Source: Actinostola sp. cb2023 (Eukaryota; Cnidaria; Anthozoa; Actiniaria; Actinostolidae). From it: a stretch of DNA of 64,000 bases. Location of the stretch: positions 477,001 through 541,000 of the forward strand of contig JAUJYZ010000132.1 in assembly GCA_033675265.1 (NCBI GenBank), written 5' to 3'. Numbering within the stretch: position 1 is the first letter of the stretch; each line of letters opens with the position of its first letter. A model generated the notes under the pieces. The model made no database searches. It saw only the letters and a program-made list of their open reading frames with translations, and was not told the DNA's origin. Shown here one piece after another: positions 1-12,083 of this stretch. Made by a program: the position numbers and the translations under genes.

Positions 1-3000
1 GTTATGGTGATAAACGTATTGTTGCATCATCTAAACGTGGTTTGACGGTACTGGACTTCGACACTGGAGAAATACTTAAAAGGTATGTGTAACTTACGGT
101 AGTCGTCTTCTCCCCCTTACCCTTCCTCTTCCCCTTCCCCCTCCCCTTCCCCCTCCCCTTCCCCTTCTTCCCCCTCCTTCCCCTCCGACTCCTTCTTCCT
201 CCTTCCCCTCAAACTCCTTCCTCCTCCAACTCGTTCCTCCTCCGACCCACTTCCTCCTCCGACTCACTTCCTCCTCCGACCCACTTCCTCCTCCGACCCA
301 CTTCCTCCTCTGACTCACTTCCTCCTCCGACCCACTTCCTCCTCCGACCCACTTCCTCCTCTGACTCACTTCCTCCTCCGACCCACTTCCTCCTCCGACC
401 CACTTCCTCCTCTGACTCACTTCCTCCTCCGACCCACTTCCTCCTCCGACCCACTTCCTCCTCCGACTCCTCCTCCGACTCCTCCTCCGACTCACTTCCT
501 CCTCCGACTCACTTCCTCCTCCGACTCACTTCCTCCTCCAACTCACTTCCTCCTCCAACTCACTTCCTCCTCCTACTCACTTCCTCCTCCGACCCACTTC
601 CTCCTCCGACTCACTTCCTCCTCCAACTCACTTCCTCCTCCGACTCACTTCCTCCTCCTCCGACTTCACTTCCGACTCACTTCCTCCGACCCACCTCCTC
701 CTCCGACTCACCTCCTCCTCCGACCCACTTCCTCCTCCGACTCACTTCCTCCTCTGACTCACTTCCTCCTCCGACTCACTTCCTCCTCCGACTCACTTCC
801 TCCTCCGACCCACCTCCTCCTCCGACTCACTTCCTCCTCCGACTCACTTCCTCCTCCGACTTACTTCCTCCTCCAACTCACTTCCTCCTCCAACTCACTT
901 CCTCCTCCTACTCACTTCCTCCTCCGACTCACCTCCTCCTCCGACCCACCTCCTCCTCCGACCCACTTCCTCCTCCGACCCACTTCCTCCTCCGACCCAC
1001 TTCCTCCTCCGACCCACTTCCTCCTCCGACCCACTTCCTCCTCCTACCCACTTCCTCCTCCGACCCACTTCCTCCTCCGACGTGCCTTCTCCTCCGACTC
1101 ACCTCCTCCGACGCGCCTCCTCCTCCGACTCACTTCCTCCTCCGACGCGCCTCCTCCTCCGACGCGCCTCCTCCTCCGACTCGCCTCCTCCTCCGACGCT
1201 CCTCCTCCTCCGACGCACTTCCTCCTCCGACGCACTTAGCGTAATGTTCACTGACCTCTTTTGAACCATTTTTTTAACAGCTTAACCTTAAAGTACTTTG
1301 GCCATCCACCCCCTTTCACAATGGTCGGAGCCAAAGGAACGATTGCAGTAGTTTTTACCGAGGAAAGTCTCAAATCATTTGACATTTTATCAGGAAGAGT
1401 TTTCATGAATATTACCAGCATTCATCCAGTCGGCCAGATCGGCCAGAATAGTTTACTAGCTTCGTACCAAGATACCGTGTTATGTAATTCCAAAAAGGAC
1501 GAAAACTCCCTCAATGTGATTGATGTAAACCAGTCGAAAGTCCTTAGATCGTTTGTAGTGTTCGATAGTGAAGACGATGACAATTTTCTTAATTTAACTG
1601 ACATCGCTATGAGGCAAGCAAACGAAGTGATTGTCGCAAAGAAGATGAGAGTTGATCTGTACAACGTTCAAGATGGAACTAAGATCAAAAGCATCCGTTG
1701 TAAGGTGGATGACTGGATAAGTCACATGTCTATCCTTCCTGAAAGCGACCAGCTTGCTTTTCCAAAACGAAATAACGTCTCTTTGTTAAATCTAAGTACA
1801 GAAGAACGACGAGAAGTATCGGATCCTTCAGATTACATATCCAGAACCTTACTAGCAGCAGAAGATGTTATTGTCACGTCTGGTGGCGACAATGTTGTAC
1901 GTATATGGGATCTTACACGGAAAGATATCAATCGCCAAACAGGAAAGATCGAGACTTTGTTACACGTCTATGCCCTCCCCACAGACTCCAGACATATCAT
2001 AACCGTTGGGAGATTGGGTATGGATAATCACGTGATTACCACGTGGGACTTGTCTACTTTTCTTCCTGTGTGCAAAGTTTGTAACATTTCTTCTAGTTAT
2101 GTAAAGATAATCAGCGATCGAAGAGCTGCTCTTCGGGTCCACAACAATGTGGCCATCGTAGATCGCTACTTGGAAGGTTTTACGCATTCTCAAGGGAAAA
2201 ATCCCCGACTTTATGTACGCAGGGACTCCAGATCTATGCGTAATTAATGAGAGGAAAGAAATCCTTACTTATGCTTTTGATCAAAAAAGTCTTAAAATAT
2301 ACGACGTGGAGACGGGGGAAGAGACAGGAGAGCTAATTGGGCCTCGTCAGCAATACAGAATCCAGGCTTTTATAGTAAATGATCAAGGCACAGTTTTAGC
2401 TCACAACGATGAGAAACTCGAGATTATCTACGTATGGGATGTGGTCAAGAGAGAGCTGTTATTTCCTGTGCAACGTACAGGCTACATCAGATATGTACTG
2501 TCGAACGCTGACTTTACCTCGAGCGGAAAGAGATTTGCAGTTTCTATTCGTCGAACGAATAAAGATGATTATATTCGACATCCTACAGTATGGGACGTAG
2601 AAACAAGTACGAAACTATTAACCATTGGGGAGTTGATGTTTGCGGGGCATTGTGGGCTGTTTTAAAGGACACTTATCGAAGGCTGCAGTAAGCGAGTTGG
2701 ACATATAACAATTAGGTTAAATTTCTCCATGTTAGTCCCACAATTCCCCGCGAACATCAACTCCAAAATGGAGAATAAACTATTCGTTTAGTTGACATTC
2801 GTAGTTTTGCTGTTGTTGTTCAATCAGTGTTATTCTTCGTTTTTCTATTTTCTTGTAGATTCAATAATTGTTATTGTTGTCGTTGTTGTTGTTTTATGAT
2901 ATGATCTTTTAACCATTTTTCTCTATTGTCAGGTAAGCTCCTTCATGATTTGCGATTCTCTAATGACACTGATGTCCAGTCTCTCGCAATAATCAATGAC

Positions 3001-6000
3001 AAATTGGCATTGACGTCACATATAGATACTTCTAACATCGTAGTGTGGAATCTCGTTATTGGTAAGATTAACGACTTATTTTTAAACATAGTTTCAAAAA
3101 AAAAAACGATTTCGATCAAACTTCACAGGTGTGGAAGAACTTTTTAGCCCATGCATTTTCACGAGAGATCTCATTTGAGACTTATTTGCTAGAGTTGTGG
3201 ATATGTTCAGTAACATTTCAAAAACACTTGTAATGAGTGGTGACTGCTGTTGACCTACCATATCTCTGATTATGAGTATTATTATGCCTTCAAGGGATCG
3301 CTTCCCATGTACTTCCCAGCATGCATTACGGACGTCGAATAGACGTTGTCAGTTCTAGCGGGCGCTATGCAGTATCCCACGACGACAAAACCCTAGTATT
3401 ATGGGACGTTGAAAAGGGGAAACAGGTGTCAAGTTTCACAGGAGATAAGGTAATGCTGCATAGATATAGAGTCGTTTTCGTATGAGTGGGAAACCTACGG
3501 TACGGAGTTACGGTCACGGTACGGAATCGAAGACATTGTATTCAACCAATCACAGCGCGCGAAATCATTGCTCAACCAATCAGAATGCTTGGATACCGCA
3601 CGATGATGGCGCGATACGGTCACGGCACGAACCGTACCGTAGCTACTTCCCACTCATACGAAAATGACTCTAATACACATGCTATTACTGCCTCGCGCAT
3701 TACATGCCACGTTATTATTGCGGCTTATTTTATCATTAGTTTTGTTAAAATACGTATTGTTCGTTTGAAGGTGCGTTGTGAGATGCGGCGGACGTCCGTC
3801 AAATCAAATTATGACACTAATGTTTGTGTCCTGAAGAGTTGTTAGATTGTAATAGTCCACACTATAAAAACGATGGAAAACGGAGTTCTTTATTTCTGAA
3901 AACCAAGGTTTAAAAAAACAGTGACGTCACGAATAGCCGATTTTATCACTGGCACTATTTGCACATGCGTATTGAAACTTACTGTAGTGTGGACGGTACG
4001 TCGTAAACAGTCTAACAACGCTAGTGGTTTGCATTAATGACGTAGTTTTAATAGGTCACTTCTATTTCTCTATTGCTCCTTTAAGATCTCAACAGTACAG
4101 CCTTTGTTTGACGGAGATGTCATCGCAGTGGGGTGTGATAGCCTTTTACCGTTAGTTGTCCTTAGGAGACAGGGACGTAATCTGCCTCCATTTCAATGTC
4201 CTGTACAAGGCACTAGGGCCATGTCTTTTGCAGGTAAGATTCGACCCAAATATGGTGGTGACCGGAAACGGTTCTTGGTGATTTATTGATTAGATTTGAA
4301 ATTGAAATTAGCCATTACCAAAACGAGCAGGGGACTGGTACCAAGTCCGTAATACTAATTCAATTTGAAACTAGAAAAAATGGTCAAACTTAGCTAGTCT
4401 GGAAAGTTTGGTGAACTTCGGCTTAATATTGACGATGCTAGAGGGCATCAAAGATTACTATTTTCCCATACAAACTTTGTAAATATTTGACGCTGTCCAT
4501 CCAAATTAACCATACATTCACTGTAAATTTTGGCTGGACAACACAATTTCAAAAGTTTATAATTCCGACAGAATTCGCTCAAATCATATCAAACTTTGCA
4601 CAGTTGTTAATTCCAACATGCTCTTTCATGTCATGAACTTAATTTCGTAATTATATTAATTCTAATAAACTCATTCCCAGTCCCCTGCTCGATTTGGTAG
4701 TGGCTAATTATTTTTATTGGATGTGAAATTAAAACATATACAGTGGAACCTCGATATAACGATGTGCCAAGGAACTGACCAAATTAGATCGCTATATCGG
4801 GATATCGTTATAACAAGTTCCCGATATAACGATGTGCCAAGGGACTGGCCAAATTAGATCGCTATATCGGGATATCGTTATAATGAATTCCCGATATAAC
4901 GATGTGCCAAGGGACTGGCCAAATTAGATCGCTATATCGGGATATCGTTATAACAAGTTCCCGATATAACGATGTGCCAAGGGACTGGCCAAATTAGATC
5001 GCTATATCGGGATATCGTTATAATGAATTCCCGATATAACGATTTTTCGGGAAAAGAGCCAAAAATATCGTTATATCGGGGTATTGTTAATAATTGATTT
5101 TTCATGTAGTGTCCGTTGTGCCTTATACATGTAGCGGCGATGTAATCCCTGTCGTAACAAACTGTTGACAGACACGTTACAGTCTTTTAAAGTATTGTCA
5201 TATATTTTCAAGTGTTAAGCCTCCTTTTTCATCGCGCCGATGATTTATTTTATCGTTATATCAGGGTAAATTTTACGTTTGGGCTGCCAAATTGTGATCG
5301 TTATATCGGGAATATCGCCATCCAGTATCGTTAAATCGGGATTTTTCTCCATACATTTACTGTAACATTTGCCCTGCTGTCAAATGTTGATCGTTATACC
5401 GGGAACATCGTTATATCGAGTATCGTTATATCGAGTATCGTTATATCGAGGTTCCACTGTACAAAGGCGTAACAACAAACGCATACAATTGCTCTACTCG
5501 AGGGTCGTCTATTAGACCTTGGATCCTGGTTCTACGATTCTTGTCATTGTGTAAAAACACGGCCTCATCCCCTGTTCAATTGACTTGCCACTTACATATC
5601 ACTAGCTACTCAGTTTATCAACTGTAACATTGAATAGGGGGTAGGGGGAGTTATCGTGGTTTTAAATATAATGCAATGGTAACGACTGTAACTTATGCGC
5701 CATTCACACCGTGGCTTAACCATGTTTTTAGTGGTTTAACTAAACAGGTAAAAAAAATATCTACAAACACTGCATAACCTTTGGTGCAAAACTGGATGGA
5801 AACTGTCGCTTATCCTACACAATTAAAATTAGATGCGTTTGCGTTATCATCACTAAGCATGTTTAGGTGTGAATGATAATTACTCTAATCGTGCCACTAA
5901 ACCTTATAAGGTGACAGTGAAACAAAGCATTGTGTGTAGAGATGTCCAACGATGTCTATTCCCTTTTATTTCTAGAAATAAATATCACCTTTGAAGGAAT

Positions 6001-6064
6001 CGACGAAACAACAAGGAAGCAAAGTCTATCAACAAATGAAACCAGGTATTGCAATACAATATAA
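1..6064 (+). CDS. WD-repeat beta-propeller protein, C-terminal part (5' end outside window)
   Basis: Exons inferred at 1-82, 1281-2606, 2933-3061, 3295-3449, 4086-4233 and 5976-6064; the phases join cleanly. The translation shows repeated WD-type blades ending in IWDLT, TWDLS, VWDVET, VVWNL and VLWDVEKG, so it forms a beta-propeller, normally a protein-docking platform. The last exon can end in-frame at TAA 6062-6064, or could splice on at a GT at 6046. The reading frame shifts by one base near 2170-2180: frame one reads VAIVDRYLEG, and the next blade continues as KVLRILKGK in another frame. This is either a sequence error or a disabling mutation. The donor at 2606 (A|GTACGA) is weak, but it alone gives the smooth junction VWDVETSKLLHDL. 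The upstream enzyme or sensor domain is not visible. Such propellers cap NACHT-WD (NWD) proteins in cnidarians, but that assignment is a guess. Confidence 0.65.
100..1240. repeat. Pyrimidine-rich minisatellite, ~17-bp unit
   Basis: The first intron of the WD-repeat gene (83-1280) consists almost wholly of tandem copies of TTCCTCCTCCGACTCAC and variants. The top strand is nearly free of A and G except for the GAC step. Reading frames through it give repetitive Arg/Gly/Ser/Glu peptides and are not genes. Confidence 0.93.
2628..2764. mobile_element. Short inverted-repeat element (MITE-like, ~135 bp)
   Basis: The left end GGAGTTGATGTTTGCGGGG and the right end CCCCGCGAACATCAACTCC are near-perfect inverted repeats of about 28 bp with a short AT-rich centre. 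It sits about 20 bp downstream of the inferred splice donor at 2606 in the WD-repeat gene. No coding capacity. Confidence 0.7.
3468..3672. mobile_element. MITE family A, copy 1
   Basis: About 205 bp, bounded by TAGAGTCGTTTTCGTATGAG and its inverse ending in GACTCTA. The interior carries CCAATCA motifs and GGTACGG repeats. A second copy lies at 37515-37709 with the same termini and interior in the opposite order. It lies in the intron after the exon ending at 3449. Confidence 0.8.
4741..5459. mobile_element. pogo/Tigger-like non-autonomous element with internal tandem repeats
   Basis: Begins CAGTGGAACCTCGATATAAC, ends in the inverse (ATATCGAGGTTCCACTG), and is flanked by TA on both sides. Inside are four ~70-bp tandem copies of a unit containing CGATATAACGATGTGCCAAG, then diverged single copies of ATCGTTATATCG. 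No transposase frame is present. Termini beginning CAGT with a TA target are typical of pogo/Tigger-type elements of the Tc1/mariner group; the family assignment is inferred from those ends only. Confidence 0.75.
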
Positions 6065-6069
6065 AAGTT

Positions 6070-9000
6070 AAGCGGAACCCCTATTTAGCAGACACCCTCT
6101 ATTTAGCGGACATACCCTATTTAGCGGACACCCGGCTCTATTTAGCGGACACCCTCTATTTAGCGGACACCCTCTATTTAGCGGGCACCCGGCTCTATTT
6201 AGCGGACACCCTCTATTTAGCGGACATACCCTATTTAGCGGACACCCGGCTCTATTTAGCAGACACCCTCTATTTAGCGGACACCCCTCTATTTAGCGGA
6301 CACCCTCTATTTAGCGGACACCCTCTATTTAGCGGACACCCTCTATTTAGCGGACACCCTCTATTTAGCGGACACCCTCTATTTACACCCCCTCTATTTA
6401 GCGGGCACCCGGCTCTATTTAGCGGACACCCTCTATTTAGCGGACATACCCTATTTAGCGGACACCCGGCTCTATTTAGCGGACACCCTCTATTTAGCGG
6501 ACACCCTCTATTTAGCGGGCACCCTCCGGCACCCTCTATTTAGCGGACACCCTCTATTTAGCGACACACCTCTATTTACACCCCTCTATTTAGCGGACAC
6601 CCGGCTCTATTTAGCGGACACCCTCTATTTTAGCGGACACCCTCTATTTTTAGCGGGGACACCCTCTATTTAGCGGACACCCTCTATTTAGCGGACACCC
6701 TCTATTTAGCGGCACCCTCTATTTTTATTTAGCGGACACCCTCTATTTAGCGGACACACCCTCTATTTAGCGGGACATACCCCTATTTAGCGGACACCGG
6801 CACCCTCTATTTAGCGGGCACCCTCTATTTAGCGGACACCCTCTATTTAGCGGACACCCTCTATTTAGCGGACACCCTCTATTTACCCTCTATTTAGCGG
6901 GCACCCTCTATTTAGCGGACACATTTAGCGGGCACCCTATTTAGCGGACACCCTCTATTTAACGGACATACTCTATTTAGCGGACACCCGGCTCTATTTA
7001 GCGGACACCCTCTATTTAGCGGACACCCTCTATTTAGCGTGCACCCTCTATTTAGCGGGCACCCTCTATTTAGCGGACAGCGGACCCCTATATTTAACGG
7101 ACATACCCTATTTAGCGGACACCCGGCTCTATTTAGCGGACACCCTCTATTTAGCGGACACCCTCTATTTAGCGGGCACCCTCTATTTAGCGGACACCCC
7201 CTCTATTTAGCGGACACCCGGACACCCTCTATTTAGCGGACACCCTCTATTTAGCGGCACACCCTCTATTTAGCGGACACCCTCTATTTAGCGGACACCC
7301 TATTTAGCGGACACCCTCTATTTAGCGGGCACCCTCTATTTAGCGGACACCCTGTATTTAACGGACATACCCTATTTAGCGGACACCCGGCTCTATTTAG
7401 CGGACACCCTCTATTTAGCGGACACCCTCTATTTAGCGTGCACCCTCTATTTAGCGGGCGGACACCCTCTATTTAACGGACATACCCTATTTACCCGGCT
7501 CTATTTAGCGGACACCCTCTATTTAGCGGACACCCTCTATTTAGCGTGCACCCTCTCTATTTAGCACCCTCTATTTAGCGGTATTTAACGGACATACCCT
7601 ATTTAGCGGACACCCGGCTCTATTTTAGCGGACACCCTCTATTTAGCGTGCACCCTCTATTTAGCGGCACCCTCTATTTAGCGGACACCCTCTATTTAGC
7701 GGACACCCCTATTTAGCGGACACCCGGCTCTATTTAGCGGACACCCTCTATTTAGCGGACACCCTCTATTTAGCGGACACCCCTATTTAGCGGACACCCT
7801 CTATTTAGCGGCGGCACTATTTACACCCTCTATTTAGCGGACACCCTCTATTTAGCGGACACCCTCTATTTAGCGGACACCCTCTATTTAGCGGACACCC
7901 TCTATTTAGCGGACACCCTCTATTTAGCGGACACCCTCTATTTAGCGGCACCCTATTTAGCGGACACCCTCTATTAGCGGACACCCTCTATTTTTAGCGG
8001 GCACCCTCTATTTAGCGGACACCCTCTATTTAGCGGACACCCCCTATTTAGCGGACACCCCTCTATTTAGCGGACACCCTCTATTTAGCGGACTATTTAG
8101 CGGACACCCTCTATTTAGCGGACACCCCCTCTATTTAGCGGACACCCTCTATTTAGCGGACACCCGGCTCTATTCTAGCGGACACCCTCTTAGCGGACAC
8201 CCTCTATTTAGCGGACACCCTCTATTTAGCGGACACCCTCTATTTAGCGGGCACCCTCTATTTAGCGGGCACCCTCTATTTAGCGGACACCCCCCTCTAT
8301 TTAGCGGACACCCTCTATTTAGCGGACACCCTCTATTTAGCGGACACCCTCTATTTAGCGGACACCCTCTATTTAGCGGACACCCTCTATTTAGCGGACT
8401 ATTTACCCTCTATTTAGCGGACACCCTCTATTTAGCGGACACCCTCTATTTAGCGGACACACCCTCTATTTAGCGGGCACACACCCTCTATTTAGCGGCG
8501 TGCACCCTCTATTTAGCGGGCACCCTCACCCTATTCAGCGGGCACCCTCTATTTAGCGGGCACCCTCTATTTAGCGGACACCCTCTATTTAGCGGACACC
8601 CTCTATTTACCCGGACATACCCTATTTAGCGGACACCCGGCTCTATTTAGCGGACACCCTCTATTTAGCGGACACCCTCTATTTAGCGGGCATTCAGCGG
8701 ACACCCTCTATTTAGCGGACACCCTCTATTTAGCTGCACCCTCTATTTAGCGGGCACCCTCTATTCTATTTAGCGGACACCCTCTATTTAGCGGGCACCC
8801 TCTATTTAGCGGACACCCTCTATTTAGCGGACACACACCCCTATTTAGCGTGCACCCTCCCTCTATTTAGCGGGCACCCTCTATTTAGCGGACACCCTCT
8901 ATTTAGCGGACACCCTCTATTTAGCGGACACCCTCTATTTAGGACACCCTCTATTTAGCGGACACCCTCTCTATTTAGCGGACACCCTCTATTTAGCGGA

Positions 9001-10010
9001 CACCCTCTATTTAGCGGACACCCTCTATTTAGCGGACACCTCTATTTAGCGGCACCCTCTATTTAGCGGACACCCTCTATTTAGCGGACACCCTCTATTT
9101 AGCGGGCACCCTCTATTTAGCGGACACCCTCTATTTAGCGGACACCGGACTACCCTCTATTTAGCGGACACCCCTCTATTTAGCGGACACCCTCTATTTA
9201 GCGGACACCTCTATTTAGCGGGCACCCCTCTCTATTTAGCGGACACCCTCTATTTAGCGGACACCCTCTATTTAGCGGACACCCTCTATTTAGCGGCAGC
9301 GGACCCCTCTATTTAGCGGGCACCCTCTATTTAGCGGACACCCTCTATTTAGCGGACACCCTCTATTTAGCGTGCACCCTCTATTTAGCGGGCACCCTCT
9401 ATTCAGCGGACACCCTGTATTTAACGGACATACCCTATTTAGCGGCGGCACACCCTCTATTTCTATTTAGCGGGACACCCTCTATTTAGCGGACACCCTC
9501 TATTTAGCGGGCACCCTCTATTTAGCGGGCACCCTCTATTTAGCGGACACCCTCTATTTAGCGTGAGCACCCTCTATTTAGCGGGCACCCTCTATTCTAT
9601 TAGCGGACACCCTGTATTTATTTAGCGGACATACACCCCTATTTAGCGGACACCCTCTATTTAGCGGACACCCTCTATTTAGCGGACACCCTCTATTTAG
9701 CGGGCACCCTCTATTTAGCGGACACCCTCTATTTAGCGGCACCCTCTATTTAGCGGGCACCCTCTATTTAGCGGACACCCTGTATTTAACGGACATACCC
9801 TATTTAGCGGACACCCGGCTCTATTTAGCGGACACCCTCTATTTAGCGGACACCCTCTATTTAGCGGACACCTCTATTTAGCGGCTATTTAGCGTGCACC
9901 CTCTAATTAGCGGGCACCCTCTATTCAGCGGACACCCTGTATTTAGCGGACACCCTCTATTTAGCGGACACCCTCTATTTAGCGGACACCCACTATTTAG
10001 CGGACAGTGG
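6070..10010. repeat. ~4 kb minisatellite, 18-bp unit CTCTATTTAGCGGACACC
   Basis: More than 200 copies of CTCTATTTAGCGGACACC with frequent single-base variants (GCGGGCACC, GCGTGCACC, AACGGACATACC) and short truncations. The core AGCGGACACC is shared with the 17-bp array at 30504-31183. Open frames in it are artefacts of a unit length divisible by three. It directly follows the inferred stop of the WD-repeat gene. Confidence 0.95.
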
Positions 10011-10011
10011 G

Positions 10012-10143
10012 CTAGGTACGGTCATGAAAACCAGCCTTTTCCTTTCCCCATCCTCTGCAATAAATGACGCCCACGCAAGAGAAGTTATCTTTCTTTTCAC
10101 AGTTGACTCCAGTGAATGGGCTGACGCACTGATAACCATCTTC
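10012..10143 (-). CDS. Orphan EGF-like domain exon (fragment)
   Basis: On the minus strand, a consensus acceptor (CCATGTTTACAG) is followed by 44 codons starting EDGYQCVSPFTGVNCEKKDN and ending at a stop. The spacing GYQC-(5)-TGVNCE is that of the second half of an EGF-like domain. The first half (the exon carrying the other cysteines) was not found within 2 kb upstream on this strand, and the exon ends beside the minisatellite. It may be the last exon of a gene whose upstream exons I missed, or a stranded fragment. Confidence 0.4.
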   Translation of the reverse strand, partial: EDGYQCVSPFTGVNCEKKDNFSCVGVIYCRGWGKEKAGFHDRT

Positions 10144-10763
10144 CTGTAAACATGGAACGAGAGCCAACAAATGAAAGTATAGAACAATCAAACATCCGCA
10201 GTAGTAGGGCTATAGCCCCCACCACTTTTTTGTCCAGAGGTAGTAAATTATACGGATTTTAGCCTCACCACTTTTATGCTTGCTCCCTCATCCAGCATGC
10301 TTTTAGACCAGTAATTCAGCAGGGATGCTCTTTGGCGATGGCAGTTATTAGCGGACACCCTCTATTATTGGCAGTTATTGGCGTGTCACCTGTTTTTGCA
10401 TATTTACATTTTATACATTTTATATTTACATTTTGTTGTTGTTGTTGTTTTTTCTCTGTTGATGTTGTTGTTTTTGTTGTTACTTATATATTTTGGAGGG
10501 TAGCCTTTGAATGGGAATTTAGTTTCCCCCTGCCACCATCCCGTCAACATCTTTAGTTTTAGTTTCTTTGTTCATTGTGTATCGTTTTTTTCCCTTATTA
10601 TTATTGTATCTATTTTATTTTATTCATGTTACTTGTTAACATGAATGCAAAACATTGCTACTTAATTATTATTACTGCAACTTTAGATATATATATGTCT
10701 TTTGTTTCTCTATTGTTTTTTCTTCGAGAACAAAGGATATATATATATCTTAAAGTTGCAGAA

Positions 10764-11336
10764 TTTATTTGGTTAGGTATATATAGTGTACATGTACATA
10801 TATATATATTGTCTTAGGTTGCTTTGTTCCCTATAGTATTATGTCACTAGCTTCCATACCTTTATTTGGTTAGGTATATATAGTGTACATGTACATATAT
10901 ATATATTGTCTTAGGTTGCTTTGTTCCCTATAGTATTATGTCACTAGCTTCCATACCTTTATTTGGTTAGGTATATAGCTAATTGCATAATCATTGTCGG
11001 GTTGAAAATCATAAATCATAGAAGCTGAGACCGCAAGGATGGATGGGAAATCAGTTCATGACCCGCATTACATGCAGATATATTCAATGTTCTCGTAGTT
11101 TTGAAGGTATATGAGCTATTTAACTAAGATCCTACAAGTCTGGATAAAAAGGTCGATCATTTGACGGTGTTATTTGAGAGTTTTAATTTCCCAGAATTCC
11201 TATTGGTCATAGCTTTCATGATTTTCAACCCGACAACGATTATGCAATTAGCTATATATAGCGTACATGTACATATATAATATAGTCTTAGGTTGCTTTG
11301 TTCCCTATAGTATTATGTCACTAGCTTCCATACCTT
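10764..11336. repeat. Three tandem copies of a ~96-bp unit
   Basis: The unit starts TTTATTTGGTTAGGTATATA and contains GTACATGTACATATATATA and CTATAGTATTATGTCACTAG. Copies start near 10764, 10860 and 10956. The third copy is split by an inserted inverted-repeat element (10976-11254) and resumes at TATATATAGCGTACATG. Confidence 0.85.
10976..11254. mobile_element. MITE inserted into a tandem-repeat copy
   Basis: About 280 bp with terminal inverted repeats: left AGCTAATTGCATAATCATTG, right its inverse CGATTATGCAATTAGCT, extended on both sides by the shared GTCGGGTTGAAAATCAT. The target is TATA. The two intact neighbouring repeat units show the empty site GGTATATATAGTG. Confidence 0.85.
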
Positions 11337-12083
11337 TTGTGTCCATTTATATACCATTTATATATAGCTTTTTCATTTATATATGGGTTATCTTCGTTCC
11401 TTTTTGTACATATTTTTATTCTTGTATATAAATATTTATTTTCTTTTTTATAAGATATTAATAAAGTTGGACAGTTGCAGGCCTTCAACCATTTTTATTC
11501 GGTATACTGATACGACATATATTGTGTTTTCCTCCATGAATTATTAATGCTAGTTCTTCCTCTGTATAGTCCAGTCTTGACATTAACCCTTGGTACCCAA
11601 GGATGTTCTAAGCGAAACTTTCGTCAACGTAAAGATAAATTGCCTTGTTTGGGTTGCATATACTGTAACTGCACTGCGTCATGGCCCTACTTTAGAGGTC
11701 TGCTTTCGAAACCCTGCTTTCTAGTCTACATTGTTCACATCTGAATGATACGTTCGTTCGCACTAATTAGTGCAAAGCGTTGCACCGTTTTAGTGTTTGT
11801 AATCTAAGAAGATAGTTTTTAAAATTAATGAAACACAGTTTTTGCAACAAGAAAGCTTATGCTGGGATGCTAAGCCCTTCCCCTTCCCTACATCCACAGG
11901 CCAATGCCAAACATAATTATTTATTTATATTAGTTCACAAAAACTAATATGAGTCAAATGAATTGTATTACACAATTATTATTATTATTAATGTAATTAA
12001 CATTCTAAATAGTGGTATTTATTTCTATTGTTTTCATTCATTTGGTAGTTCTATTTCATAGATTCAGCATATACAACAGCTAT

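Larger units (their letters stand above)
10200..12083. other. Intergenic, AT-rich, no supported gene
   Basis: Apart from the repeats listed, this stretch holds only short open frames without splice or similarity support. It includes runs of GTT and a (ATT)n tract near 11980. Confidence 0.5.

Noticed and set aside
94..1264. Arg/Gly/Ser/Glu-rich frames on the minus strand
   Set aside because: Translations of the pyrimidine minisatellite in the first intron of the WD-repeat gene.
6049..7236. Open frames rich in LFSGHP / YLADT repeats
   Set aside because: The unit length of 18 keeps frames open; they are minisatellite translations with no unique sequence.
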